A DNA stretch of 64,000 nt, taken from the NCBI GenBank assembly GCA_034429215.1, contig DAOUGI010000066.1, positions 99,483-163,482 of the forward strand, written 5' to 3'. The notes under the pieces are model-generated. The model was not told where the DNA came from. It searched no databases and was given only the letters and a program-made list of their open reading frames with translations. This stretch comes from JAFGOG01 sp034429215. GTDB taxonomy: Bacteria; Chloroflexota; Anaerolineae; JAAYZQ01. Every line of letters starts with the position of its first letter. Position 1 is the first letter of the stretch. Shown one piece after another: positions 36,932 to 45,467 of this stretch. The translations under genes and the position numbers were made by a program.

Positions 36932-39025
36932 TCAAGGGGCGGGTACAGGCACACCCCAGAGCCGCACCGTTCCGTCCTTCGACCCGGTTACCAGGAAGCG
37001 ACCATCGGGCGAGAAGGTGACACTGCTCACCCACCCGGTATGGCCCACCAGGGTGGCCAGGAGCTCACCATCCGACACGCTCCACAACTGAACCAGATTA
37101 CCTGAGCTCAAGGCAAGGAGGGTTGCATCGGGCGAAAAAGCAAAGGGACCGGCGTAGGCCGCCACGTGGAAGGCGCGCAGCAACTTCCCTTCTGGCATGC
37201 TCCAAATCTGCACCTCGCCCGGCGCTTCCACAGCCAGTGCAGCGCCATCGGGTGAAAAGGCCAGATAGTCGCTATAGTCGGCTCCGCTCGCCAACCTGTG
37301 CACTACTTTGCCAGTGTCGACACGCCACACTATGGCGCCCTCCCGGCCGGTCGAGAGCGCCGCCAGAAGAGAACCGTCGGGCGAAAAGGTGGGGCTGTCT
37401 ATCCAGCCTGCAGGCTGCCACCTGTGCAGCAGGGTGCCGTCGCTGACCCGCCACAGGCGGACTTCTGCCATCGCACTGTCGGCGACCAGATCCCCTCTGG
37501 GTGAAAACGCTACGCTGTGCGCCTGGACGCCGAAGCGGCCCAATGTGCGCACTTCCTGACCGCCGGGGACCTGAACCAATCGCACAGAGCCATCCCGCAT
37601 CACCAGAGCGGCCGTCCGGCCATCGGGCGACCAGGCAAAGCTCAGCACCTCGCCAGATCCCGGCAGTGGAGGAGCGTTTATGGACGAAATATCCCACAGG
37701 CGAAGGCTGGCACCTGGCGAGGAAGGGCTCCGGGTCATGAAGGTCACCGTTCTACCGTCGGAGGAGATGGCCGTAAACATCACACCATCGCTGCGTCCCT
37801 CAAGCACATGGAGCAGTGCGCCGTCGGCGAGCCGCCAAAATTGGACGTCCATGGTCGAGCGCAGGGCAAGGACCTGACTGTCAGGCGAAAAGGCGAGCGG
37901 TGATGCGTAAGTTGCCAGGCCATATCCCATCGAGCGGACGATCTGCCCGTCTGAGGTACGCACCAACTGTGCCGCTCCGCCTGATTGGGAAAAGGCAAGC
38001 AGGCTCCCATCCGGTGAAAAGCGAACCTGGGTCGAGAAGGCTTCGATCTGCCAGAGTTTGGTCCAGTCCAAGATGCGCCACAACTGGTCCGGGTCGTTTA
38101 GCCGTGCGATGGCCAGGCTCTGCCCATCCGGCGAAAAGGTCGCGTCCAGCGCCCCGTCCTCGACCCGGTGCACGAGTGCACCGTCGGGCACACTCCAGAC
38201 GCTGACGCCGGATGTCGCCTCCCAGGTCGCCAGTAGCTTGCCATCTGGTGACCAGGCCAGGTCTGTGCCTCTGGAATGCCAGGTGTTGAGCAGTGCACCA
38301 CTGGATAGTTGCCACAGCTCCAGATCGTAGGTGGTGATCCCCTCAACCGGCGGAAAGCTCATACTGGCCAGGAGGCTGCCGTCCGGCGAAAAGGCCACGT
38401 CTCGCTCAATGCCCGGCTGTCCTTCCAGCGTCTGCAGCAGCCGGCCGTCAGAAACCCGCTGTACCCGGATGAGGCGGCCAGACACCCAGGCCAAGGCCTG
38501 CCAGTCGGGAGAGAAGGCGGCGAAAGACCAGCCAGGGTCAGGTGTCAGGGAAGACAGCTTCTCAAGCGTCCCTGTATCGCGAAGCTCAACACCCAAGGAA
38601 GTGACCAACGCCACCTGCGTGCCGTCTGGAGAGTAGATTATGTCTCTGACAGATCCTTCGCCCCACCTCCCGATTTCCGTTACCAACGCAGCGGTGTCGG
38701 CGGTAATCGGGCCGGCGAGGGTTTGCGTCAGAGGCCTAATCGAGGACAGCAGCATTGCCAGTGGTGTGGGTACAGGCGTAGTCTGAGGTGTCGCCGTGGG
38801 GGCAATCAGTGTTGCCGTTGGGGTAGGCAGTGTGTTGGTTGCCTTGACAGTCGCCGTCGGCGATGCCGGCGGCGGCGTAGGGGAGCGAGGGATCTCGGTC
38901 GGGGACAGGGTTGCCTGCTTGGGCGTGGGTGTGGAAGGCAGCGTGGCTCGACCGCACCCGCCAGCCAGGAACACCAGTGACATCACGACGCAGACGACCG
39001 TGATGCGAACGACGACCGGCTTCAT
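36932..39025 (-). CDS. WD40-repeat lipoprotein
   Basis: 697 residues from ATG 39025. A type II signal peptide (VVCVVMSLVFLAGGC, lipobox AGGC, Cys about 24) is followed by a Thr/Pro-rich spacer of about 70 residues (for example TPTPKQATLSPTEIPRSPTP), then a run of more than a dozen WD40-like repeats. Each has FSPDG/W/S and a following blade of the pattern (L)A...S.D..V.LW. Two propellers are likely. It should be anchored to the outer face of the membrane and act as a binding scaffold; the partner is unknown. It starts two bases after the sirtuin gene, so they may be co-transcribed, which is unusual pairing. Confidence 0.85.
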   Translation of the reverse strand: MKPVVVRITVVCVVMSLVFLAGGCGRATLPSTPTPKQATLSPTEIPRSPTPPPASPTATVKATNTLPTPTATLIAPTATPQTTPVPTPLAMLLSSIRPLTQTLAGPITADTAALVTEIGRWGEGSVRDIIYSPDGTQVALVTSLGVELRDTGTLEKLSSLTPDPGWSFAAFSPDWQALAWVSGRLIRVQRVSDGRLLQTLEGQPGIERDVAFSPDGSLLASMSFPPVEGITTYDLELWQLSSGALLNTWHSRGTDLAWSPDGKLLATWEATSGVSVWSVPDGALVHRVEDGALDATFSPDGQSLAIARLNDPDQLWRILDWTKLWQIEAFSTQVRFSPDGSLLAFSQSGGAAQLVRTSDGQIVRSMGYGLATYASPLAFSPDSQVLALRSTMDVQFWRLADGALLHVLEGRSDGVMFTAISSDGRTVTFMTRSPSSPGASLRLWDISSINAPPLPGSGEVLSFAWSPDGRTAALVMRDGSVRLVQVPGGQEVRTLGRFGVQAHSVAFSPRGDLVADSAMAEVRLWRVSDGTLLHRWQPAGWIDSPTFSPDGSLLAALSTGREGAIVWRVDTGKVVHRLASGADYSDYLAFSPDGAALAVEAPGEVQIWSMPEGKLLRAFHVAAYAGPFAFSPDATLLALSSGNLVQLWSVSDGELLATLVGHTGWVSSVTFSPDGRFLVTGSKDGTVRLWGVPVPAP

Positions 39026-39027
39026 GT

Positions 39028-39789
39028 CTATACCGTCCGGAGATCCCGCCTGTCTGGCAGTGGGCCTACTTGCGTCTGCCACCATCGCGGCAAGGCAGAG
39101 GCCGCGGGCTCGCGGATTACCTCGTGGGCAACATCCGACAGCGGCGTGGGTTGAGGGTTGATCTCGACCACGTAAGCGCCTCGTCGCAGGGCCAACAGCG
39201 GGAGGGAGGCAGCCGGCTGGACGACCGCCGACGTGCCGACAACCAGCATCACCTGGCAGCGTTCAGCCGCCGCCAAGGCGGCGGTGAGCGCCTCGCCGGG
39301 CAGCGACTCGCCGAACCAGACCACATCGGGACGGGCCAGGCTGCCACACTTCGGACAACGAGGCAGAGCGCTGCCGGCCAGAGCCAGGGGAACGGTGCGA
39401 TCCTCCCAGGGTGGTTGGCACCCCTGCGTGCAGCGCATCCGCCAGATGTTGCCGTGCAGCTCCACGACGTTGCGGCTGCCGGCCATCTGGTGCAGGTCGT
39501 CGACGTTCTGGGTGATCAGGGTCAGGTCGTCCAGATGGCGTTCCATCTCGGCCAGTGCCTGATGGGCCGCATTGGGCAGGCAATCGGCGATCAGGCCCCG
39601 CCGCCAGTCGTACCACTCCCACACCAGGTGTGGGTCGCGGCGAAAGGCTTCTGGCGTGGACAGGTCCTCGGCGCGATAGGTGCGCCACAGACCATCCTCG
39701 CCGCGGAAGGTGGGGACGCCGCTTTCGGCGGAGATGCCGGCGCCGGTAAGCACGGCGACGGAGCGAATGTCACGCCATGGAACATCCAT
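39028..39789 (-). CDS. cobB: NAD-dependent protein deacylase (sirtuin, CobB type)
   Basis: 253 residues. Motifs: GAGISAESGVPTFRG (NAD), TQNVDDLHQMAG (catalytic His in VVELHGN), zinc cysteines CTQGC and CPKC, and VVGTSAVVQPAASLP. YDWRR, a Y-x-x-R pair, corresponds to the residues that recognise acidic acyl groups in CobB/SIRT5 (for example desuccinylation). ATG 39789 lies seven bases after a TATAAT (39797-39802), which implies a leaderless message; a longer frame to 39870 is inconsistent with that promoter. It is two bases upstream of the WD40 lipoprotein. Confidence 0.88.
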   Translation of the reverse strand: MDVPWRDIRSVAVLTGAGISAESGVPTFRGEDGLWRTYRAEDLSTPEAFRRDPHLVWEWYDWRRGLIADCLPNAAHQALAEMERHLDDLTLITQNVDDLHQMAGSRNVVELHGNIWRMRCTQGCQPPWEDRTVPLALAGSALPRCPKCGSLARPDVVWFGESLPGEALTAALAAAERCQVMLVVGTSAVVQPAASLPLLALRRGAYVVEINPQPTPLSDVAHEVIREPAASALPRWWQTQVGPLPDRRDLRTV

Positions 39790-39796
39790 GGCTGCT

Positions 39797-39805
39797 ATTA
39801 TACCA
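39797..39805 (-). promoter_or_regulatory. Extended -10 of the leaderless sirtuin gene
   Basis: On the - strand TGG-TATAAT, seven bases before ATG 39789. No -35 at the usual distance. Confidence 0.6.
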
Positions 39806-39827
39806 CAGGGGCTGTGATGCTGATAGT

Positions 39828-40211
39828 TTAGCCGTGTATAAGCGCCGGCAGGCACCGGGTGCAGACCCACAGGCTGTGCCCTTTAGTCCGCACCGGGATC
39901 AGTACCGCTCGCTCTTCGCTTGCCCCGCAGTTGAGGCAGGTCTGCGCAATGTAGAGCGGCCCCCGCTCCTGCTCGCGAGCATGGGCGGCGGCTTCGTTGA
40001 ACGGCTGCGCCTCGCGGGTTTCGACCATCAGCGCGCCGGTGGGGCAGACGGCCAGGCAAAAGCCCGCCCCGTCGCACAGCTCTTCGCTGATGACATGGGC
40101 TTTGCCGTTCACCATCTCGATGGCCCCCTCGGCGCAGGGGGTAACGCACAAGCCACAGCCGTTGCACAGGCTTTCGTCGATCTTTACTATAGTCCGGACC
40201 GTTTTCTGCAT
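39828..40211 (-). CDS. Ferredoxin-like 4Fe-4S protein with C-terminal zinc ribbon
   Basis: 127 residues from ATG 40211, behind AGAGG. First cluster motif CNGCGLCVTPCAEGAI (CxxCxxCxxxC). The second, CDGAGFCLAVCPTGAL, has the CxxAxxCxxxCP pattern with an Ala in place of one Cys; this pattern recurs in a known group of anaerobe ferredoxins. The C-terminal CLNC and CTRC form a zinc ribbon. Likely a small electron carrier. Its own promoter is at 40236-40264. Confidence 0.75.
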   Translation of the reverse strand: MQKTVRTIVKIDESLCNGCGLCVTPCAEGAIEMVNGKAHVISEELCDGAGFCLAVCPTGALMVETREAQPFNEAAAHAREQERGPLYIAQTCLNCGASEERAVLIPVRTKGHSLWVCTRCLPALIHG

Positions 40212-40235
40212 AGCAAGAACCTCTTTTTGCTGTTC

Positions 40236-40264
40236 AGTATAGCCCAGGGCAGCCGCTTTGTCCA
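40236..40264 (-). promoter_or_regulatory. Promoter of the ferredoxin gene
   Basis: On the - strand: TGGACA (40259-40264), 17-base spacer, TATACT (40236-40241). Divergent from the + strand promoter at 40291-40319. Confidence 0.65.
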
Positions 40265-40290
40265 TGACAATTGTCAGCTTCAAGGCAAAC

Positions 40291-40319
40291 TTGCGCCGGG
40301 CGCCGCGCTGTGGTATAGT
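40291..40319 (+). promoter_or_regulatory. Promoter of the methyltransferase-GH13 genes
   Basis: TTGCGC (40291-40296), 17-base spacer, TATAGT (40314-40319) preceded by TGG. Start near 40326. Confidence 0.55.
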
Positions 40320-40343
40320 TGTGGACGATAGGACCGGGGAGAG

Positions 40344-41078
40344 ATGGCTCAACCATCTGCAATAGACTACAATCAGGCCGCCGAAAGTTACGCTGCACAC
40401 CGCCGGGTTCACCCCGGCGTGTTTCGCGAGCTATGGGATCGGGTACAGTCCAGGTTGACCGTCCTGGAAGTTGGCTGTGGCACCGGTAACTATGTCAGCT
40501 CCCTGGTCGGGTACACCGGCTGCTGGGCCTGGGGCTTGGACCCATCTGCGGAGATGCTGGCCCATGCCAGCATCCGGCCCGAGCGCGTTGGCTGGCTGTT
40601 GGGCCGGGCGGAGCGGCTGGGCTTCGCCGCTGAGGCTTTTAGCCTGGTCTTTTCCGTGGACGTGATCCACCACGTTTCAGACAAGGCGGCGTTCTACCGG
40701 GAGGCGGCCCGCGTCCTGCAGCCCGGCGGGCCTGTCTGCACCGTCACCGACTCGGAGGAGATCATCCGTCGGCGCGAGGTGCTGTCGGGCTATTTCCCCG
40801 AGACGGTGGAGGTCGAGCTGGCCCGCTATCCGCGCCTCGCCGATCTGGAAGGATGGATGGCCGAGGCAGGCCTGGCGGGTCTGGACGCCGTCCTGGTCGA
40901 GGAACCGTTCGAGATCACCGACGCCCGGCCGTATCGCGACAAGGCCTTCTCTTCGCTCCATCTCATCTCGGAGGAGGCCTGGCGGGCCGGGATCGAGCGC
41001 CTGGAGCAAGCGCTGGCTTGCGGGCCGATACGGGGTGCATCACGCTACGCCTGTCTGTGGGGGCGCAAGGAAGGATAG
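40344..41078 (+). CDS. Class I SAM-dependent methyltransferase
   Basis: 244 residues. Methyltransf_11-type motifs: TVLEVGCGTGNYVSSLV (motif I, about 38-55), LDPSAEML, FSLVFSVDVIHHVSDKAAFYREAARVLQPGG. Substrate unknown. ATG follows GGGGAGAG. The GH13 gene starts nine bases downstream, so they form a two-gene operon. Confidence 0.85.
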   Translation: MAQPSAIDYNQAAESYAAHRRVHPGVFRELWDRVQSRLTVLEVGCGTGNYVSSLVGYTGCWAWGLDPSAEMLAHASIRPERVGWLLGRAERLGFAAEAFSLVFSVDVIHHVSDKAAFYREAARVLQPGGPVCTVTDSEEIIRRREVLSGYFPETVEVELARYPRLADLEGWMAEAGLAGLDAVLVEEPFEITDARPYRDKAFSSLHLISEEAWRAGIERLEQALACGPIRGASRYACLWGRKEG

Positions 41079-41087
41079 GGAGGGTTT

Positions 41088-44000
41088 ATGGAGTTCCACA
41101 TCTCGTGCCAAGCGCGGGACCGTTATCAGTTCGACGAAGGCCTCTTTTCGTCGAGCGGCAACGTCATCCTGGCCAACTTTCACGCCGCGCGGACCTTTGC
41201 CCAAAAGATGAACCGGCGCCGCGACCTGGTGCGCTTTCCCGAGCAGGCGGTCAAGGCGGGGCAGATCAACGCCCTGGGGTTGATCGACGAGATCCTGCAC
41301 CTCGTCGTCGGCGCCTATCGCCGGCAAAAGAACCCAGCGGTTATGGGCCAGGCGGTCGACTGGCTGTGCGACCGGTTGGGCCGGGATGCGGTGGATGCTG
41401 CGCTGCGCCGTTTCACCGACGAGTTCCCGCCGGTGGCCGTCTATCGCCGGGAGCTGACCGCCGATGCCTACCTGGCCGGCGAGACCGGCGGCATGCCCAA
41501 CCGCGAGGTCGCCCTGGAAGAGATGTTGATGCTGTGGCTGGCCAACGTCAATCCGGCCGCTTCGCCCTTCTTTGAGCTGTTCGACGACACGGCGCTGGAA
41601 AAGGAGACGGCCTATCCCCACATCATGGCCGGCCTGCACGCCTTCTTTGACACCCAGCCTCGCTTTGGCCCCGACAACCAGAACCTGGTGGACATGCTGC
41701 GCAGCCCTGCTCTGGCCTCCCCTTACTCACTGGAGGGCCAGTTGGAGTTTATCCGCGAGCGATGGACTTCTGTGCTGGGCAGATACATCTACCGCCTGCT
41801 CAGCGGCCTGGACCTGATCAGCGAGGAGGAAAAGGTGGTATTTGCCGGGCCTGGCCCGGCAGAGGTGGTCGATTTCGCCGCCGCAGGGCTGGGGTTCGAG
41901 CCGGAGCGGTTCAGCCCCGACCGTGACTGGATGCCCAACCTGATCCTGATCGCCAAGAACAGCTACGTCTGGCTCGACCAGTTGTCGAAAAAGCACAAAC
42001 GGCTCATCGCCCACCTCGATCAGATCCCTGACGAGGAGCTGGACAAGCTGGCCCGCTGGGGCATCACCGGCCTGTGGCTGATCGGACTGTGGGAGCGCAG
42101 CCCGGCCTCGCAGCGGATCAAGCAGTTGTGCGGCAACGCCGACGCGGTGGCGTCGGCCTATTCACTGTTCGACTATCAGATCGCCGCCGACCTGGGCGGC
42201 GAGACTGCCTACCAAAACTTGAAGGAGCGGGCCTGGCGGCGTGGCATCCGGCTGGCCAGCGACATGGTGCCCAACCACGTCGGCACCTACTCCCGCTGGG
42301 TGGTCGAGCACCCCGACTGGTTCATCTCGCTCGATTACAGCCCATTTCCCTCCTACAGCTTTGACGGGCCCGACCTGTCGCTCGACGAGCGGGTCGGCAT
42401 CCACGTCGAAGACCATTACTACGATCACACCGACGCCTCGGTCGTGTTCAAGCGGGTGGACCGCTGGACCGGCAGCGTCAAGTATCTCTACCACGGCAAC
42501 GACGGCACGAGCATGCCCTGGAACGACACGGCCCAGTTGAACTATCTCAACCCCGAGGTGCGCGAGGCGGTGATCCAGACCATCCTCCACGTCGCCCGCC
42601 AGTTCCCGATCATCCGTTTCGACGCGGCGATGACCCTGACCAAGAAGCATTTCCAGCGGCTGTGGTATCCCGAGCCGGGCACCGGCGGGGCGATCCCCAC
42701 CCGGGCGGAGCACGGCTTGACCAAAGAGCAGTTCGACGCGGCCATGCCCAACGAGTTCTGGCGCGAGGTGGTCGACCGGGTGGCGGCCGAAGCGCCCGAC
42801 ACCCTCCTCCTGGCCGAGGCCTTCTGGCTGCTGGAGGGCTATTTTGTCCGCACGCTCGGCATGCACCGGGTCTATAACAGCGCCTTTATGCACATGCTGC
42901 GCGACGAGGACAATGCCAAGTACCGCTCGGTCATCAAGAATACGATCGAATTCGAGCCCGAGATCTTGAAGCGGTACGTGAACTTTATGAACAACCCCGA
43001 CGAGCGGACGGCGGTGGACCAGTTCGGCAAGGACGACAAGTATATCGGCGTGTGCGTCATGCTGGCCACCATGCCCGGCCTGCCGATGTTCGGCCACGGC
43101 CAGGTCGAAGGTTTCACCGAAAAGTATGGCATGGAATACCGGTGGGCCTACTGGGACGAGCAGCCCGACCAGCACCTGGTGGCCCGCCACGAGTGGGAGG
43201 TCTTTCCGCTGCTGCATCGCCGCCACCTGTTCGCCGGTGTGGACAATTTCCTGCTGTACGATTTTTATACCCCGGATGGCGGCGTGAACGAGGACGTGTT
43301 CGCCTACTCGAACCGTGACGGCAACGAGACGGCGCTGGTGGTGTACCACAATAAATACGCCACGGCCCGCGGCTGGGTCCGCACTTCGGCGGCCTTTTCG
43401 GTCAAGGGTGAGGATGGCGAGCGCATCCTGATGCAAAAGAATCTGGGGGAAGGCCTGGGGCTGTGTCCCGATTCCAGCTATTTCTGCATCTTTCGCGACC
43501 AGATCACCGGCCTGGAGTATATCCGCAACAACCGGGAGATGTGCGACCAGGGGTTGTATGTTGAGCTGGACGCCTACAAGTGCCACGTCTTTACCGACCT
43601 GCGCCAGGTGCGGGACAACGAGCGGCATCAATATGCCGAGCTGGCCGCCTACCTGGGCGGGCGGGGCGTGCCCAGCGTTGACGAGGCGCTGTGGGAGATC
43701 TTGATGCAGCCGATCCACCAGCCGTTCAAGGAGTTGGTGAACGCTGGGATCTTCCGCCGCATCATGGCCGCCCGCGGCGGCGGCGAGGGGAATGAGCTGC
43801 CGGACGAGGTCGAGCAAAAGATGCTCTGCCTGCTGCAGCAGGTCAAGCATCTGGCCCAGGGTTCGGGCGACGAGGCGCCGATTGCCCATGACGTCCGGCG
43901 CGAGTTAGAGGTGATCCTGCGCTGGCCGGTGATCGACGGCCGCCCGCTGGTGGCGGCCAAGTCGCGGCATCAACGGACGGCCCAATACCTCCAATCGCGG

Positions 44001-44576
44001 CTCGACGGCGACCCGCAGGCGTGGGGTATCCTCCTCGGCTGGCTGTTCACCCACGCGCTGGGCAGGGTCGCCGGCGAAGAGGGGTACGAGCAGCAGAGCC
44101 GGAGCTGGCTGGACGAGTGGATGTTGGGCCGCATTGTGACCGGCGCGCTGCAGGACTTGGGCCTCGACGAGGGCGCGGCCGGGTGGGGTCTCATGGCGAT
44201 CAAGGTGCTGGTCGGCCACCAGCGCTGCTACGAGACGTGCGCCAAAGAACACCCCGATCGGACCGAGGGGATTCCCGCCGGGGCGAATCGGGCCTACCGC
44301 CTCCTGGAAGCCTGGTTCCAGGACGGCGACGCGCAGCAGTTCCTGGGCGTGAACCGCTACCGCGACGTGCTGTGGTTCAACAAAGAGGCATTCGACCAGA
44401 TGCTGGGCTGGACGCTGACCGTGGCCGTGATCGAGACCGCCGCCAACCCGTTGTGCGGCGCGGACGAGGTCGCCGAGGAAATCGTCGGCTGCTACGACAT
44501 CGTCCGGCAGCTCCAGCAGGCGGAGGAGGCGTCCGGCTACCAGGTTGAGAAGCTGTTAGAGTTGGTCCGGGGCTAG
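41088..44576 (+). CDS. Large GH13 (alpha-amylase family) protein with unassigned N- and C-terminal regions
   Basis: 1162 residues. The centre (about 330-740) is a GH13 TIM barrel: DMVPNHVG, then the nucleophile in IIRFDAAM (Asp512), the acid/base in LLLAEAFW (Glu577) and the transition-state Asp in NNPDERTA (Asp638). The preceding 330 and following 400 residues match no domain I can name; the N-terminus is alpha-helical and the C-terminus (QPIHQPFKELVNAGIFRRI onward) is mostly helical. No signal peptide, so probably cytoplasmic. Acts on an alpha-glucan or related sugar; whether it hydrolyses or transfers is unknown. Follows the methyltransferase by nine bases. Confidence 0.85.
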   Translation: MEFHISCQARDRYQFDEGLFSSSGNVILANFHAARTFAQKMNRRRDLVRFPEQAVKAGQINALGLIDEILHLVVGAYRRQKNPAVMGQAVDWLCDRLGRDAVDAALRRFTDEFPPVAVYRRELTADAYLAGETGGMPNREVALEEMLMLWLANVNPAASPFFELFDDTALEKETAYPHIMAGLHAFFDTQPRFGPDNQNLVDMLRSPALASPYSLEGQLEFIRERWTSVLGRYIYRLLSGLDLISEEEKVVFAGPGPAEVVDFAAAGLGFEPERFSPDRDWMPNLILIAKNSYVWLDQLSKKHKRLIAHLDQIPDEELDKLARWGITGLWLIGLWERSPASQRIKQLCGNADAVASAYSLFDYQIAADLGGETAYQNLKERAWRRGIRLASDMVPNHVGTYSRWVVEHPDWFISLDYSPFPSYSFDGPDLSLDERVGIHVEDHYYDHTDASVVFKRVDRWTGSVKYLYHGNDGTSMPWNDTAQLNYLNPEVREAVIQTILHVARQFPIIRFDAAMTLTKKHFQRLWYPEPGTGGAIPTRAEHGLTKEQFDAAMPNEFWREVVDRVAAEAPDTLLLAEAFWLLEGYFVRTLGMHRVYNSAFMHMLRDEDNAKYRSVIKNTIEFEPEILKRYVNFMNNPDERTAVDQFGKDDKYIGVCVMLATMPGLPMFGHGQVEGFTEKYGMEYRWAYWDEQPDQHLVARHEWEVFPLLHRRHLFAGVDNFLLYDFYTPDGGVNEDVFAYSNRDGNETALVVYHNKYATARGWVRTSAAFSVKGEDGERILMQKNLGEGLGLCPDSSYFCIFRDQITGLEYIRNNREMCDQGLYVELDAYKCHVFTDLRQVRDNERHQYAELAAYLGGRGVPSVDEALWEILMQPIHQPFKELVNAGIFRRIMAARGGGEGNELPDEVEQKMLCLLQQVKHLAQGSGDEAPIAHDVRRELEVILRWPVIDGRPLVAAKSRHQRTAQYLQSRLDGDPQAWGILLGWLFTHALGRVAGEEGYEQQSRSWLDEWMLGRIVTGALQDLGLDEGAAGWGLMAIKVLVGHQRCYETCAKEHPDRTEGIPAGANRAYRLLEAWFQDGDAQQFLGVNRYRDVLWFNKEAFDQMLGWTLTVAVIETAANPLCGADEVAEEIVGCYDIVRQLQQAEEASGYQVEKLLELVRG

Positions 44577-44610
44577 GCGGCAGAATAGGATTGACCATAG
44601 GGAGGTGACT

Positions 44611-45387
44611 ATGAACAAAAACACTGTGCGGCAGGTCGTCAATGTGTTGGCTACCCTGTTGACCATCGTCGTCAACGGCTTGGCCAATGGCCTCCCCCTG
44701 AATGGGCAGACAACCGGCGAGGTCTCGGATGGACTCAAGAACTACTTTACGCCGGCCGGGTACGTTTTTTCCATTTGGGGCTTGATCTACCTGGGGCTGA
44801 TCGCCTTTGCGATCTATCAGGCGCTGCCCGCTCAGCGGGATAACCTGCTGCTCAAGCGGATCGGCTACCTCTATGCCCTGAGCTGCCTGGCCAACAGCGC
44901 CTGGATCTTTCTCTGGCATTACGAGCAGTTTGCCTGGACCCTGGTGGTGATGATCGTACTGCTGCTGTCGCTGATCGCCATCTACCTCCGCGTGGGTATC
45001 GGCCGCCAGCGCGTGTCTAATTTCGACAAGTGGTTCATCCAGATCCCGTTCAGCATCTACCTGGGCTGGATCACCGTGGCCACCGTGGCCAATGCCACCG
45101 CCCTGCTGGTTTCCCTGCAGTGGGACGGTTGGGGGCTCGATCCGCGGGTCTGGGCAGTCATCATGATCATCGCCGCCGCTGCAATCGCGTCGGCGGTCAG
45201 CATCACCCGTGGCGACATCGGCTACGTGGCGGTCGCCGTCTGGGCCTTCATCGGGATCGCCGTCAAGTACTCTGCCACGACGTCGGTGGCGATCACCGCC
45301 GGTCTGATGGCTGCCGTCGTAGCCTTGACGCTGCTGATCGGCGTGCCCCGCGCCCGGGCGCGCCTGCGGGCCTCGCTGCGCTCGTAA
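44611..45387 (+). CDS. tspO: TspO/MBR-like tryptophan-rich membrane protein
   Basis: 258 residues, about seven hydrophobic segments with the TspO-like features PAGYVFSIWGLIYLGLIAFAIYQALP and WIFLWHYEQFAWTLVV. TspO proteins bind tetrapyrroles and are linked to oxidative or stress responses; here the chain is longer than the 160-residue classic form, as in other Chloroflexota members. ATG 44611 sits behind GGGAGG; a GTG at 44605 is less likely. No neighbour shows a tetrapyrrole link. Confidence 0.75.
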   Translation: MNKNTVRQVVNVLATLLTIVVNGLANGLPLNGQTTGEVSDGLKNYFTPAGYVFSIWGLIYLGLIAFAIYQALPAQRDNLLLKRIGYLYALSCLANSAWIFLWHYEQFAWTLVVMIVLLLSLIAIYLRVGIGRQRVSNFDKWFIQIPFSIYLGWITVATVANATALLVSLQWDGWGLDPRVWAVIMIIAAAAIASAVSITRGDIGYVAVAVWAFIGIAVKYSATTSVAITAGLMAAVVALTLLIGVPRARARLRASLRS

Positions 45388-45411
45388 GCGCCATCCTGAG
45401 GTCCCGGGAAC

Positions 45412-45448
45412 GTCATTCTGAGGGAGCGCAGCGACCGAAGAATCTGTC
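45412..45448. repeat. GTCATTCTGA...GAAGAATCT repeat, copy 3
   Basis: GTCATTCTGAGGGAGCGCAG followed by CGACCGAAGAATCTGTCC, intergenic between tspO and the recombinase-like gene. Confidence 0.75.
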
Positions 45449-45467
45449 CTCATCCAGGAGTAGGCCA

